64,000 nucleotides of DNA from positions 744,001 to 808,000 of the forward strand of contig NZ_CP082833.1 in NCBI RefSeq assembly GCF_021278985.1, in the 5' to 3' direction. Shown one piece after another: positions 1 to 8,530 of this stretch. This DNA is from Citrobacter rodentium NBRC 105723 = DSM 16636. Lineage in GTDB: Bacteria > Pseudomonadota > Gammaproteobacteria > Enterobacterales > Enterobacteriaceae. Made by a program: the position numbers and the translations under genes. The notes beneath the pieces were generated by a model. That model saw only the letters and a list, made by a program, of their open reading frames with translations. It was not told the DNA's origin and searched no databases. How positions within the stretch are numbered: position 1 is the first letter of the stretch; every line of letters begins with the position of its first letter.

Positions 1-80
1 GCGGTTCAGACCTGGTGGTAACGGCGATCGCCGAAGGCCGTAAAGCGGCCGACGGGATCATGAACTACCTGGAAGTGTAA
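1..80 (+). CDS. gltD: Glutamate synthase small subunit, C-terminal end (partial)
   Basis: Only the last 25 codons are present; the gene begins outside the window. The frame reads GSDLVVTAIAEGRKAADGI and ends NYLEV then TAA, which is the conserved C-terminus of GltD, the FAD/NADPH-binding subunit that passes electrons to GltB when glutamine and 2-oxoglutarate are converted to two glutamates. In E. coli gltD is followed by gltF and yhc genes; here codBA follows directly. The identification rests on a short but very distinctive tail. Confidence 0.9.
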   Translation, partial: GSDLVVTAIAEGRKAADGIMNYLEV

Positions 81-264
81 ACCGTTCAGGTTCCCCGGAT
101 ATCGCCATTGCGCTGATAGCCGGGGAGCCCATTTCCAACGAAAAATTTGTGCCAGACCTGTTTTGCAGCATTTGAAAATCCCGCAGACAATATCCGCAGA
201 ACTTTAAAACACCCCGCCCCTGACCTGACGATGCCTTCTTCTTTTCAATGCTGAATCCAGCCCT

Positions 265-280
265 ACGGAAACGTTTGCAT
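265..280 (+). promoter_or_regulatory. PurR operator of codBA
   Basis: The 16-mer ACGGAAACGTTTGCAT is a near-perfect match to the palindromic PurR box (core CAAACGTTTGC). E. coli codBA is known to be repressed by PurR with hypoxanthine or guanine as co-repressor. The site overlaps the proposed -35 element, so binding would block RNA polymerase. Confidence 0.8.
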
Positions 281-302
281 TCACCAGAAAAATGTATATC
301 AT
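275..302 (+). promoter_or_regulatory. Probable sigma-70 promoter of codBA
   Basis: TTGCAT (275-280) and TATCAT (297-302) are separated by 16 bp, about 36 bp before the codB start. The rest of the 81-338 gap holds no gene. The call is by eye from hexamers and from the overlap with the PurR box. Confidence 0.5.
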
Positions 303-338
303 GCGGCGGATTTTTTGGCCAAATAACAAGGAGACGTT

Positions 339-1589
339 GTGTCGCAAGATAACAATTATAGCCAGGGCCCGGTGCCTTTGACGGCGCGGAGAGGCGTGAT
401 TCCACTGACGTTCGTGATGTTGGGATTAACGTTTTTTTCCGCCAGTATGTGGACCGGCGGCACGCTCGGTACCGGTCTTTCCTATAACGATTTCTTCCTG
501 GCAGTTCTCTTCGGTAATCTTCTCCTCGGTATTTACACTGCTTTTCTCGGCTACATTGGCGCAAAAACAGGGCTCTCTACCCACCTTCTCGCGCGTTACT
601 CATTTGGCGTAAAAGGTTCATGGCTTCCCTCAATACTGCTGGGCGGCACGCAGGTAGGCTGGTTTGGGGTTGGCGTGGCGATGTTCGCCATCCCGGTGAG
701 TAAAGCGACCGGCATCGACGTGAATATCCTTATTGCCGTTTCCGGTCTGTTGATGACCGTAACCATCTTCTTCGGCATCTCGGCACTGACGATTTTATCG
801 ATCGTCGCCGTTCCCGCTATCGTCATTCTCGGCAGCTACTCTGTCTGGCTGGCCGTGGACGGTGTGGGGGGACTGGCGCATTTAAAGGCGATCGTACCGC
901 AGACGCCGCTTAATTTTTCAAACGCGCTGGCGCTGGTGGTGGGATCGTTTATCAGCGCAGGGACGCTGACCGCCGACTTCGTTCGCTTTGGTCGCAGTGC
1001 CAAAGGCGCTGTGCTGGTCGCGATGGTGGCGTTTTTCCTCGGCAATTCGCTGATGTTTATCTTCGGCGCCGCAGGCGCCGCTGCCGTAGGCCAGGCCGAT
1101 ATCTCTGACGTGATGATCGCCCAGGGGCTGCTGCTGCCCGCGATTGTGGTTCTTGGCCTGAACATCTGGACGACCAATGATAACGCGCTGTATGCGTCAG
1201 GTCTGGGCTTCGCCAATGTTACCGGCCTTTCCAGCCGTATGCTGTCGGTGGTTAACGGAATTATCGGCACGCTCTGCGCGCTGTGGCTTTACAATAACTT
1301 CGTCGGCTGGCTGACCTTTTTGTCAGCTGCGATTCCCCCCGTTGGCGGGGTGATTATCGCCGACTATCTGATAAACCGTCGCCGCTATGCCGACTTCCAC
1401 AACGCGACATTTGCGCCAGTGAACTGGGTAGCCATCCTTTCGGTCGCGCTGGGCGTGGCTGCCGGACACTACCTGCCGGGCATCGTGCCGGTCAATGCGG
1501 TACTCGGCGGCGTGGTCAGCTACGTCCTGTTAGCCCCCTTCGCCAGACGTGCTTTTGCTAATACCCCGGAGGCCACCCATGCAGAATAA
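339..1589 (+). CDS. codB: Cytosine permease
   Basis: 416-residue integral membrane protein of the nucleobase:cation symporter-1 family, which imports cytosine across the inner membrane for deamination by CodA. It matches E. coli CodB along its length, including the conserved SASMWTGGTLGTGLSYNDFF stretch and about 12 hydrophobic segments. The start is GTG, as in E. coli, with the ribosome-binding sequence AAGGAG about 6 bases upstream. The last 11 bases overlap codA, so the two genes are probably translationally coupled. A PurR operator lies upstream. In K-12 codBA maps near lac, so its place beside gltD is a difference from that strain. Confidence 0.97.
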   Translation: MSQDNNYSQGPVPLTARRGVIPLTFVMLGLTFFSASMWTGGTLGTGLSYNDFFLAVLFGNLLLGIYTAFLGYIGAKTGLSTHLLARYSFGVKGSWLPSILLGGTQVGWFGVGVAMFAIPVSKATGIDVNILIAVSGLLMTVTIFFGISALTILSIVAVPAIVILGSYSVWLAVDGVGGLAHLKAIVPQTPLNFSNALALVVGSFISAGTLTADFVRFGRSAKGAVLVAMVAFFLGNSLMFIFGAAGAAAVGQADISDVMIAQGLLLPAIVVLGLNIWTTNDNALYASGLGFANVTGLSSRMLSVVNGIIGTLCALWLYNNFVGWLTFLSAAIPPVGGVIIADYLINRRRYADFHNATFAPVNWVAILSVALGVAAGHYLPGIVPVNAVLGGVVSYVLLAPFARRAFANTPEATHAE

Positions 1590-2859
1590 TATCCTTACCA
1601 TCCGTCAGGCCCGCTTGCAGGGGCAAGAAGGCTTATGGCAGATAACCATTGAAAATGGTCGCTTCAGCCGCATTGAGCCACAGGACGCGGCCCCCGCGCC
1701 TTCAGGCGAGGTGCTGGATGCCGAAAGCAGACTGGTTATTCCGCCTTTCGTTGAGCCGCATATTCACCTGGATACCACCCAGACGGCGGGTGAACCGAAC
1801 TGGAACCAGTCTGGTACGTTATTCGAGGGCATTGAGCGCTGGGCTGAGCGTAAGGCGCTGCTCACACACGAAGACGTCAAGTCCCGCGCCATGCAGACCA
1901 TCAAGTGGCAGATTGCCAATGGCATCCAGCATGTCCGGACGCACGTTGACGTGTCCGATCCCACGCTGACGGCGCTGAAAGCGATGCTGGAAGTAAAACA
2001 AGAGATGGCGCCGTGGGTGGATCTGCAAATTGTGGCATTCCCGCAGGAAGGCATTCTCTCTTATCCCAACGGCGAGGCGCTGTTAGAAGAAGCCGTGCGT
2101 ATGGGGGCGGATGTCATTGGCGCGATTCCTCACTTCGAATTTACCCGCGAGTATGGCGTTGAGTCGTTGCATAAGACCTTTGCCCTGGCGCAGAAGTACG
2201 ACAGGCTTATTGACGTCCACTGTGACGAAATCGATGATGAACAGTCGCGCTTTGTTGAAACCGTCGCGGCGCTGGCGCATCGCGATGGAATGGGTGCCCG
2301 CGTCACCGCCAGCCATACCACGGCGATGCACTCCTATAATGGCGCTTACGCTTCCCGCCTGTTCCGCTTGTTGAAAATGTCCGGCATTAACTTCGTCGCC
2401 AATCCGCTGGTGAACATTCACCTGCAAGGCCGTTTCGACATCTATCCTAAGCGCCGCGGCGTGACGCGCGTGAAAGAGATGCTGGAAGCGGAGATCAACG
2501 TCTGCTTTGGACATGATGACGTTTTCGATCCGTGGTATCCGCTGGGCACCGCGAATATGCTACAGGTGCTGCACATGGGATTACACGTCTGTCAGCTGAT
2601 GGGATACGGGCAAATCAATGACGGACTGAAGCTGATCACCACCCACAGCGCAAAAACCCTCCACCTGCAGGATTATGGCGTGAGCGTGGGCAACCCGGCG
2701 AACCTGGTGATTTTACCAGCTGAAAATGGCTTTGATGCGGTTCGCCGCCAGACGCCCGCCCGTTATTCCATTCGCCACGGGAAAGTCATTGCCGAGACGG
2801 TGCTCAGCCAGACAACGCTGCATCTGACGCAGCCGGAAGCCGTGACGTTTAAGCGGTAA
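1579..2859 (+). CDS. codA: Cytosine deaminase
   Basis: 426-residue amidohydrolase that converts cytosine to uracil and ammonia in the cytoplasm (pyrimidine salvage and nitrogen supply). Metal ligands of the family are visible: HIH at residues 61-63 in FVEPHIHLDTT, HCDE near 214-217, His in ASHTTAMHS and Asp in FGHDDVFDPW. A longer open frame begins at 1549, but the ATG at 1579 has a GGAGG ribosome site 6 bases upstream and gives the family N-terminus, so it is preferred. It overlaps the end of codB and forms the operon codBA. Confidence 0.97.
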   Translation: MQNNILTIRQARLQGQEGLWQITIENGRFSRIEPQDAAPAPSGEVLDAESRLVIPPFVEPHIHLDTTQTAGEPNWNQSGTLFEGIERWAERKALLTHEDVKSRAMQTIKWQIANGIQHVRTHVDVSDPTLTALKAMLEVKQEMAPWVDLQIVAFPQEGILSYPNGEALLEEAVRMGADVIGAIPHFEFTREYGVESLHKTFALAQKYDRLIDVHCDEIDDEQSRFVETVAALAHRDGMGARVTASHTTAMHSYNGAYASRLFRLLKMSGINFVANPLVNIHLQGRFDIYPKRRGVTRVKEMLEAEINVCFGHDDVFDPWYPLGTANMLQVLHMGLHVCQLMGYGQINDGLKLITTHSAKTLHLQDYGVSVGNPANLVILPAENGFDAVRRQTPARYSIRHGKVIAETVLSQTTLHLTQPEAVTFKR

Positions 2860-2863
2860 CCAC

Positions 2864-2951
2864 GTTGCCGGATGGCGGCTTATCGCCTTATCCGGCCTAC
2901 ATACGATATCATCGCCGTAGCGCAGGCCGGATAAGCAAAGCGTCATCAGGC
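2864..2951. repeat. REP pair (BIME) after codA
   Basis: Two inverted REP units face each other: one at 2864-2900 (core GCCGGATGGCGGCTTATCGC) and one at about 2920-2951 carrying GGCCGGATAAGC. They fill the gap between convergent codA and nanQ, the usual place for such elements. They form stable hairpins in RNA and may limit 3' decay. Confidence 0.85.
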
Positions 2952-2955
2952 ACTC

Positions 2956-3423
2956 CTACGCGTCAAGCAGGCTGGCGCGCACCTTTACCACCACTTTCTT
3001 AATTTCGCCCGGTTCACCAATGGCGCAGCCCGGCTTATGCGGCTCTCCTGGCATAAACACGGCGAATACCCCGGGCTGCAGCGTTATCGTCTGCGCGTTG
3101 GCGATTTCGCTGCACAACTGATAATCCTCTTCCGGATGAAAATCTTCACACCGTCGCGCCGAGCCGTATACGCCGAACTGAATCCGCTCCTCCCCCGCCA
3201 GCAGCAGCTGTATATCAATATACTGCTCATGCAGTTCCGCTTTTTTCTCCGTCGGCAACTGCGTGGTCAGTTCCATTACGTTCATAAAGATATTATCGCT
3301 CTGCAACTCATAGCGACCAGCCGCTTTCTCCAGCGGCCTTGCGGCCAGCGCACGCGTCAGCGCATCCACAAGCGCAGGATGTAACCCTGCGGACGGTAAC
3401 GAACGAATTTCACCAAGAATCAT
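2956..3423 (-). CDS. nanQ: N-acetylneuraminate anomerase (YhcH/DUF386 family)
   Basis: 155-residue cupin-fold protein, the last gene of the nan operon. NanQ (formerly YhcH) speeds the interconversion of sialic acid anomers after uptake. The frame contains the family stretches SDNIFMNVMELTTQLP and FMPGEPHKPGCA, whose His and Glu residues are likely metal ligands. Its ATG overlaps the nanK stop by 4 bases, so it is co-translated. The full length equals that of E. coli YhcH; no oddity is seen. Confidence 0.92.
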   Translation of the reverse strand: MILGEIRSLPSAGLHPALVDALTRALAARPLEKAAGRYELQSDNIFMNVMELTTQLPTEKKAELHEQYIDIQLLLAGEERIQFGVYGSARRCEDFHPEEDYQLCSEIANAQTITLQPGVFAVFMPGEPHKPGCAIGEPGEIKKVVVKVRASLLDA

Positions 3424-4295
3424 AATCTCTCTCCTTGCGCCAGCAGCGCCGCGCCCAGTAATCCCGCGTCGTGCCGGTAGCGTGCGGCGGATAAGTCCAC
3501 CTGATACACGGAAGGGTATTGAACGAGAAAATCCTGCACCTGCGCCAGATAGCCTTCCGCCAGCCCAACGCTGCCGCCGACAACCACGCGCTGGCAGTCT
3601 GTTACCGCTTTAACATCGGCGATGAGCCGCGCCAGAACCTCTGCGGAGCGCCTGACAAGGCTTGCGGCCTGCTCATCGCCATCGGCGGCGCGAGCGAAAA
3701 TGGTTCTGGCGTCGCTTCCGGCAAGCTCGCCCTGCGCGGCTGCGGCTATGCCGCGTCCCGAGGCGATGGCTTCAACGCAGCCAATCCGTCCACAGCCGCA
3801 TCGCGGTCCGTTGGGATCCGCCAGCGTATGGCCGAGATGCCCGGCAAGCCCGCCGCTTCCGGTCAGCAACCGGCCGCCGCTGACCACACCGCCGCCCACG
3901 CCGGTAGAGACGGTAATAAACACCATATCGCGGACCTCATCTGCGAGGGCATGATATTCCGCCCACGCCGCGGCCTGCGCGTCATTTACCGCCAGCGTCG
4001 GTAAACCGGCGATCGCCTCCAACGTCTGTACCAGCGGAAAATGCAGCAGCCCGCCGAGATTCAGCGGGTTAATCGCCTGCAAATTGCCTTCCTGGATGAT
4101 CCCCGTTGAGGCAATCGCCACCCGTTTTGCCTGCGATTGCAGCGGCTTTACCAGTTCAGTTAGCGCTTCACGCAGGGCATCCGGCGTTTTGCTGGCGGGA
4201 GTGGGGCGTTCGCAGCGTTCACGGATCCGCAGATCGGCATCCATCAGCGCGGCGGCCAGTTTGGTGCCGCCAATATCAATCGCCAGCGTCGTCAT
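3420..4295 (-). CDS. nanK: N-acetylmannosamine kinase
   Basis: 291-residue ROK-family sugar kinase that phosphorylates ManNAc with ATP to ManNAc-6-phosphate, the second step after the NanA lyase. The N-terminal phosphate-binding motif AIDIGGTK is at residues 5-12. A second glycine-rich motif (STGVGGGVVSGG) and the ROK zinc signature GHLGHTLADPNGPRCGCGR with paired cysteines lie in the middle. It overlaps nanE and nanQ by 4 bases each, a tight operon. Confidence 0.96.
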   Translation of the reverse strand: MTTLAIDIGGTKLAAALMDADLRIRERCERPTPASKTPDALREALTELVKPLQSQAKRVAIASTGIIQEGNLQAINPLNLGGLLHFPLVQTLEAIAGLPTLAVNDAQAAAWAEYHALADEVRDMVFITVSTGVGGGVVSGGRLLTGSGGLAGHLGHTLADPNGPRCGCGRIGCVEAIASGRGIAAAAQGELAGSDARTIFARAADGDEQAASLVRRSAEVLARLIADVKAVTDCQRVVVGGSVGLAEGYLAQVQDFLVQYPSVYQVDLSAARYRHDAGLLGAALLAQGERL

Positions 4296-4981
4296 AGCGC
4301 CGCCTTTTTCAGCGCCGTGTTGTACCAGCCGCAGATATGCTCCAGCCGGGTGATGGCGGAACCGACCGTTACCGCCCAGGCGCCGTGACGCATCGCTTCA
4401 GCAGCCTGCGCCGGGGTGTTATAGCGCCCTTCGGCAATCACCCGACAGCCAGCCTCGCTGAGCGCTTGCACCAGCGCAAGATCCGGCTCCTCCGGCGTAT
4501 CCGGCGTCGTGTAGCCGGAAAGCGTAGTGCCAATAATTTCCGCTCCCCGTTTCTGACAGGCCAGTCCGTCCTGCAGCGTGGAGCAGTCCGCCATTGCCAG
4601 ACGCTGGTGGCGGTGGATGCGCGCAAGTAACTCGTCCACCGGCACAGGGCGCGCGCGATCGGTGCCATCGAAGGCGATAATGTCCGCACCGGCCTGCGCC
4701 AGCGCATCCACATCTTCGGTAAACGCGGTGATGCGCACCGGCGAATCGTCGAGATCGCGCTTGAGAATACCGATAATCGGTAGCGATACCACTGCGCGGG
4801 TTGCGCGTAAATTTTCAACGCCCTCAATACGCAGAGCAACCGCTCCCGCCTGCTCCGCCGCCAGCGCCATCGCCGCGACAATTTGCGGCTTATCCAGCGG
4901 GCTGCCGGGAACCGGCTGACAGGAGACAATCAGGCCGCCGTTTGCGGCAATGTTTTTATCCAGTTGTGTAAGTAACGACAT
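4292..4981 (-). CDS. nanE: N-acetylmannosamine-6-phosphate 2-epimerase
   Basis: 229-residue TIM-barrel enzyme that converts ManNAc-6-P to GlcNAc-6-P, feeding NagA and NagB. It begins MSLLTQLDKNIAANGG like E. coli NanE. An open frame extends upstream to 5023, but the ATG at 4981 has an AAGGAAAGG ribosome site and gives the family length. The active-site region (TDCSTLQDGLACQ-like and IIGTTLSGYTT) is intact. It sits 47 bp after nanT and overlaps nanK by 4 bases. Confidence 0.95.
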   Translation of the reverse strand: MSLLTQLDKNIAANGGLIVSCQPVPGSPLDKPQIVAAMALAAEQAGAVALRIEGVENLRATRAVVSLPIIGILKRDLDDSPVRITAFTEDVDALAQAGADIIAFDGTDRARPVPVDELLARIHRHQRLAMADCSTLQDGLACQKRGAEIIGTTLSGYTTPDTPEEPDLALVQALSEAGCRVIAEGRYNTPAQAAEAMRHGAWAVTVGSAITRLEHICGWYNTALKKAAL

Positions 4982-5028
4982 ACCCCTTTCCTTACCAAAG
5001 TCGCCCGGCGCGAGACCGGGCAAACAGA

Positions 5029-6519
5029 TTAACTTTTACCTTTTGCTAAAGCGCTTTTATCGCCGCCAGACGGGATGGCTCCGCTGAATGGCTTACCGTC
5101 AATAGCGTCGTGCGTGCGCAGCGCTTCCGGACGCAGCCAGCGCTGCACGCGGGACGGCATATCCAGACCAATTAACAGGATCACCACAAAGGTCAGGCTG
5201 AAGGAGAGCGATGCCAGCGCGGTGCCCAGATCCAGACGCTGGGCAATCAGCGCCCCCAGGATCGGCGCCAGCGCGCCGCCAAGCGCCCCGACGTTATAGG
5301 TGAAGCCCAGCCCCGCCGCACGCTGGTCGGTATCGAAATAGCCGCCGATCAGCTTCGGTAAGATCCCGGAAATTCCCTGCCCTAACATTTGCTGGAAAAA
5401 CAGGAGCAAACCCAGCACCCAGACGTTTGCGCCGCCAATCGCGAATACCGGCACAATCAGCACCTGCGAAGCCAGCAGGCTGTAAACGTAGGCTTTGCGG
5501 GTGCCAAGCCAGTCGCCGAGAAAACCGCCCACGCAGCAGCCGACCGCCGCGCCAAAGCCGCTAAAGAACAACACCCGCGCGACGGTTGACGGATCGTAAG
5601 CCAGCTCAGTTTTCAGATACGTCGGCAGCAGCGCCTGGATAGGCCATGAATAGAGGAAAGCAAACAGCACGACCACCATCAGCATCACGCCCGTCGGCCA
5701 GCGCTTGCCGCTGCTTTGCACCATAAAGCTGATGAAGATAACGGCGCACAGCAGGCCCAGCGCCGCGACAATCGCCGCGTTTTGCAGGTTCCCGGCAAAG
5801 CAGAACCACAGCGCGGTTGCCGCGGCGATCGTCAACAGAATGTTGACCATCCGGTGTTCGCCGCGATAAAGAATATCGACCATTGTGCGCACCGGCGCTT
5901 TGCCCGCATGTTTTTCTTTCCAGTCCTCCGCTTCCGGAATGTTTTTCCGCAGCCAGAGGGCGAAGATAATCGGCAAAATGCCGATGAAGAACAGCGCGCG
6001 CCAGCCCCAGACCGGCACCACCAGGCTGTAGACCTGAGCGGCGACCACCGCGCCAACGGAGAAACCGGAAATCAGAAAGCCGCTGGCTTTATTACGCAAG
6101 TGCTTTGGCCAGCTTTCAATCACGTAGGTGGCGCTGGAACCGTATTCGCCCGCCATCCCCATGCCAATCACCAGACGGGCGATAAACATGGTGGTGTAAC
6201 CCGGCGCGAAGCCACAGGCCAGGGTGCCCACGGAGAACATGATGATGCTGGTGACCATCGCCAGGCGACGCCCGTAGCGGTCGCCCATCGCCCCCAGCAT
6301 CAGCCCGCCAAACCAGCGGGAGATAAAGGCTGCCGAAATCAGGCTTGCCGCCTGCACCGTCGTCAGCCCAAATTCGCCTTGTACTTCCGTAAGCACAAGG
6401 GCAATGAGCACGAAATCGAAACCATCAAGCAGGTATCCCAGCCAGGCGGCGGAAAATGCACGCCATTGTGCCCGGTTGAGATGGCGATACCACGGGATGC
6501 TTTGGGTACATTTACTCAT
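5029..6519 (-). CDS. nanT: Sialic acid (Neu5Ac) transporter, MFS family
   Basis: 496-residue inner membrane proton symporter for N-acetylneuraminate. It matches E. coli NanT end to end. The MFS signature GAMGDRYGRR lies between segments 2 and 3, and a second GGFLGDWLGTRK occurs in the C-terminal half; NanT has 14 predicted segments rather than 12. It is the second gene of nanATEK-nanQ, separated from nanA by a REP pair that may lower downstream transcript levels. Confidence 0.96.
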   Translation of the reverse strand: MSKCTQSIPWYRHLNRAQWRAFSAAWLGYLLDGFDFVLIALVLTEVQGEFGLTTVQAASLISAAFISRWFGGLMLGAMGDRYGRRLAMVTSIIMFSVGTLACGFAPGYTTMFIARLVIGMGMAGEYGSSATYVIESWPKHLRNKASGFLISGFSVGAVVAAQVYSLVVPVWGWRALFFIGILPIIFALWLRKNIPEAEDWKEKHAGKAPVRTMVDILYRGEHRMVNILLTIAAATALWFCFAGNLQNAAIVAALGLLCAVIFISFMVQSSGKRWPTGVMLMVVVLFAFLYSWPIQALLPTYLKTELAYDPSTVARVLFFSGFGAAVGCCVGGFLGDWLGTRKAYVYSLLASQVLIVPVFAIGGANVWVLGLLLFFQQMLGQGISGILPKLIGGYFDTDQRAAGLGFTYNVGALGGALAPILGALIAQRLDLGTALASLSFSLTFVVILLIGLDMPSRVQRWLRPEALRTHDAIDGKPFSGAIPSGGDKSALAKGKS

Positions 6520-6536
6520 AACACTCTCCCGATATA

Positions 6537-6609
6537 GCCGGATGGCGGCTACGCCTTATCCGGCCTCGTGTGTCGTTGTAAGCCGGATAAGCAAAGCGCC
6601 ATCCGGCAA
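6537..6609. repeat. REP pair (BIME) between nanA and nanT
   Basis: Inverted REP units at 6537-6567 (GCCGGATGGCGGCTACGCC) and 6579-6609 (GCCGGATAAGCAAAGCGCC) lie inside the nan operon. Intra-operon REP pairs commonly protect the upstream mRNA and so favour the first gene, here the lyase. Confidence 0.85.
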
Positions 6610-6613
6610 TCAC

Positions 6614-7507
6614 TCAGGCGCGTTCCGCCATTAACTGCTCCGCCAGGGCCTTCAGCGCTGGCAGATATTTTTCCTCAACCGGCGCAAACGGCTTCCGGCA
6701 CAGGGGGACCGCGACCACATCCATATAGTGCAGCACCGTTTTCAGCCCACGGAACACGCCGGTCTTAATCAGCAGGTCGATAACCTTATTACACTCGGTT
6801 TGCAGCTGTTGCGCGGCCTGAATGTTTCCTTCTTTGAGCGCTTTCACAATTGCCTGATAGCGCCAGCCCATGATGTTGTAGGTGCTGCCGATCCCGCCAT
6901 CCGCGCCCGCCAGCAGGCCGGAGGCGAAAATTTCGTCATAACCGTTGTAAAGCACCAGATCCGGATGGGCGCGGCGGATCTGCTCCATTTGATAGAGATC
7001 GCCGGAGGTTTGCTTCAGCGCGCCAACGCCCGGCAGAGTGACCAGGGTGTTGATCTGCTCAAGATTTAACGTTACGCCGCTCAGCGCCGGAATGTTATAG
7101 ACCACCATCGGCAGGCCGTCCGCCGCATCAATAATGCTGCGGTAATGATCGCAGTGTTCGGCAAAGCTGAACGGATAGTAGAACGGCGTGACGGCCGAAA
7201 CCGCGTCAAAACCGTAACGCTGCGCCGCGCGCGCCAGCTGCTGACTCTCATCGGTACTGACCGTACCCACATGAGCGATCAGCGTCACTTTACCCTGCGC
7301 TTCTTCAGCCACCGCTTCGAGCACCTGTTCCCTTTCCGCAATGCTCTGCACGAAGGCTTCGCCAGTGGAACCGCCAACGTACAGCCCATCAATACCCTGC
7401 GCGATATTGAAACGCACCAGACGGCGCAAGCTTTCAACATCCAGCCGCTGTTGGTTATCGAATGGGGTTAATAATGCCGGCATTACGCCGCGTAAATCTT
7501 TTGCCAT
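6614..7507 (-). CDS. nanA: N-acetylneuraminate lyase
   Basis: 297-residue class I aldolase (DHDPS/NAL family) that splits Neu5Ac into pyruvate and ManNAc. The substrate-carboxylate loop GGSTGEAF, the active-site tyrosine in YNIPALSG and the Schiff-base lysine in GVGALKQTSGD are all present. The open frame runs on to 7579, but the extra codons cross the NanR operator. The ATG at 7507 gives the E. coli N-terminus (A-DLRGVMPALLTPF), so it is chosen. First gene of the nan operon. Confidence 0.96.
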   Translation of the reverse strand: MAKDLRGVMPALLTPFDNQQRLDVESLRRLVRFNIAQGIDGLYVGGSTGEAFVQSIAEREQVLEAVAEEAQGKVTLIAHVGTVSTDESQQLARAAQRYGFDAVSAVTPFYYPFSFAEHCDHYRSIIDAADGLPMVVYNIPALSGVTLNLEQINTLVTLPGVGALKQTSGDLYQMEQIRRAHPDLVLYNGYDEIFASGLLAGADGGIGSTYNIMGWRYQAIVKALKEGNIQAAQQLQTECNKVIDLLIKTGVFRGLKTVLHYMDVVAVPLCRKPFAPVEEKYLPALKALAEQLMAERA

Positions 7508-7541
7508 AACGACCTCTGTCATATTCAGTGTTATCTGACTG

Positions 7542-7564
7542 CATACCTTTATACCTGTTATACC
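7542..7564 (-). promoter_or_regulatory. NanR operator of nanA
   Basis: Read on the minus strand, three hexamers follow one another: GGTATA (7559-7564), GGTATA (7550-7555) and GGTATG (7542-7547), spaced 8-9 bp. This is the tandem GGTATA array known to bind NanR in E. coli. It lies just before nanA, so NanR would repress transcription until Neu5Ac is present. Confidence 0.88.
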
Positions 7565-7599
7565 AGACAGTTTACGCAATGATCCTGACAGAACGCTTA

Positions 7600-7620
7600 T
7601 ATTGCGATCGAGTTCACTAA
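7600..7620 (-). promoter_or_regulatory. Possible CRP site upstream of nanA
   Basis: On the minus strand the sequence TAGTGAACTCGATCGCAAT resembles the CRP consensus TGTGA-N6-TCACA (TGA half conserved, right half weak). It lies about 40 bp upstream of the NanR repeats and corresponds in position to the CRP site reported for E. coli nan. By eye only. Confidence 0.45.
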
Positions 7621-7627
7621 AGCAGGG

Positions 7628-8410
7628 TTATTTTTTGCGTTTCGACTGCTGTCCGAGAGCGTGCCACGTCGCGGAAACGCTGTTGAGATGGGTTTGCAGC
7701 GCCCGATCGGCGGCATCCGGATCGCGCTGGCGGATCGCGTCAACGATGGCGATATGCTGCTGATAGCTGACGCTGTTATGTTCATACAGTTCGCGATCGG
7801 GCACGGTTGGACGGGCGGCGATCAGCCAGTCGAGCAGGGCGACGTGGATCGCCTTAAAGATCGGGTTGCCGGGGATCTCCGCCAGCACGCGGTGAAAATC
7901 GACATCGGATCGAATAAACAGCGCGTTATCGTCCAGCGACTGGCTGTTGATCTCCAGCGCTTTCGCCAGCAGATCGATCTGCGCGTCGGTGGCGTTTTCC
8001 GCGGCATAGCGCACGAGGCTGGATTCAAAGAACAGCCGCAGCTGTTCGAAATGGGCAATGCCGCCGGGATGAGCAAGGAAATCTTTCGCCATGCCGGACA
8101 GCTCACCGATGATGGTATCAGCGGAAGGACGCGATACCCTGGCGCGTTCGCCGTTATTAATTTGCACCAGACCTTTACGCTTGAGCGCCGCCAGCGCTTC
8201 ACGTACAGAGGGACGCCCCACGTTGAAGAAAGCCATCAGCTCGCGCTCAGACGGCAGCTGTTCGCCTTCACCAAACTCTTTGCGGCGAATCATTTGCTCC
8301 AGCTCTTCTTCAACCATTTCCGACAGCTTTTTACGCGCCAGCGGGCGGTTTCGCAGACTGCGACCGATAACGGCAGGAGAATTTTCAGCTTGAGAATCAA
8401 ATGTTTTCAT
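7628..8410 (-). CDS. nanR: GntR-family (FadR type) repressor of sialic acid catabolism
   Basis: 260-residue regulator; E. coli NanR is 263. The N-terminal winged helix-turn-helix covers about residues 30-100 (LPSERELMAFFNVGRPSVRE is the recognition region). The C-terminal FCD all-helical domain binds Neu5Ac, which lifts repression. It stands upstream of nanA on the same strand, with the triple GGTATA operator between them. In K-12 dcuD follows upstream; here sspB comes next. Confidence 0.95.
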   Translation of the reverse strand: MKTFDSQAENSPAVIGRSLRNRPLARKKLSEMVEEELEQMIRRKEFGEGEQLPSERELMAFFNVGRPSVREALAALKRKGLVQINNGERARVSRPSADTIIGELSGMAKDFLAHPGGIAHFEQLRLFFESSLVRYAAENATDAQIDLLAKALEINSQSLDDNALFIRSDVDFHRVLAEIPGNPIFKAIHVALLDWLIAARPTVPDRELYEHNSVSYQQHIAIVDAIRQRDPDAADRALQTHLNSVSATWHALGQQSKRKK

Positions 8411-8502
8411 AAAACCTGTTTAGCAAATTGAGGGAACAAACGGCAGGTTCATCCTAACACAGGATCAAAACAAGGGGGAAACAGGGTGGCAGACTCAAAC
8501 AA

Positions 8503-8526
8503 AAACGGGCCCGTCAGAGCCCGTTT
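8503..8526 (-). terminator. Terminator after sspB
   Basis: AAACGGGC (8503-8510) and GCCCGTTT (8519-8526) form an 8-bp stem with an 8-nt loop, ending 4 bases after the sspB stop. On the minus strand the stem is followed by TTTG, so the tail is modest. Confidence 0.75.
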
Positions 8527-8530
8527 GCGA

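Noticed and set aside
5716..6537. A 273-codon plus-strand open frame opposite nanT
   Set aside because: It is the antisense shadow of the well-conserved nanT; its composition is Gln/Arg/His-rich nonsense typical of reverse-frame reading of GC-rich genes.
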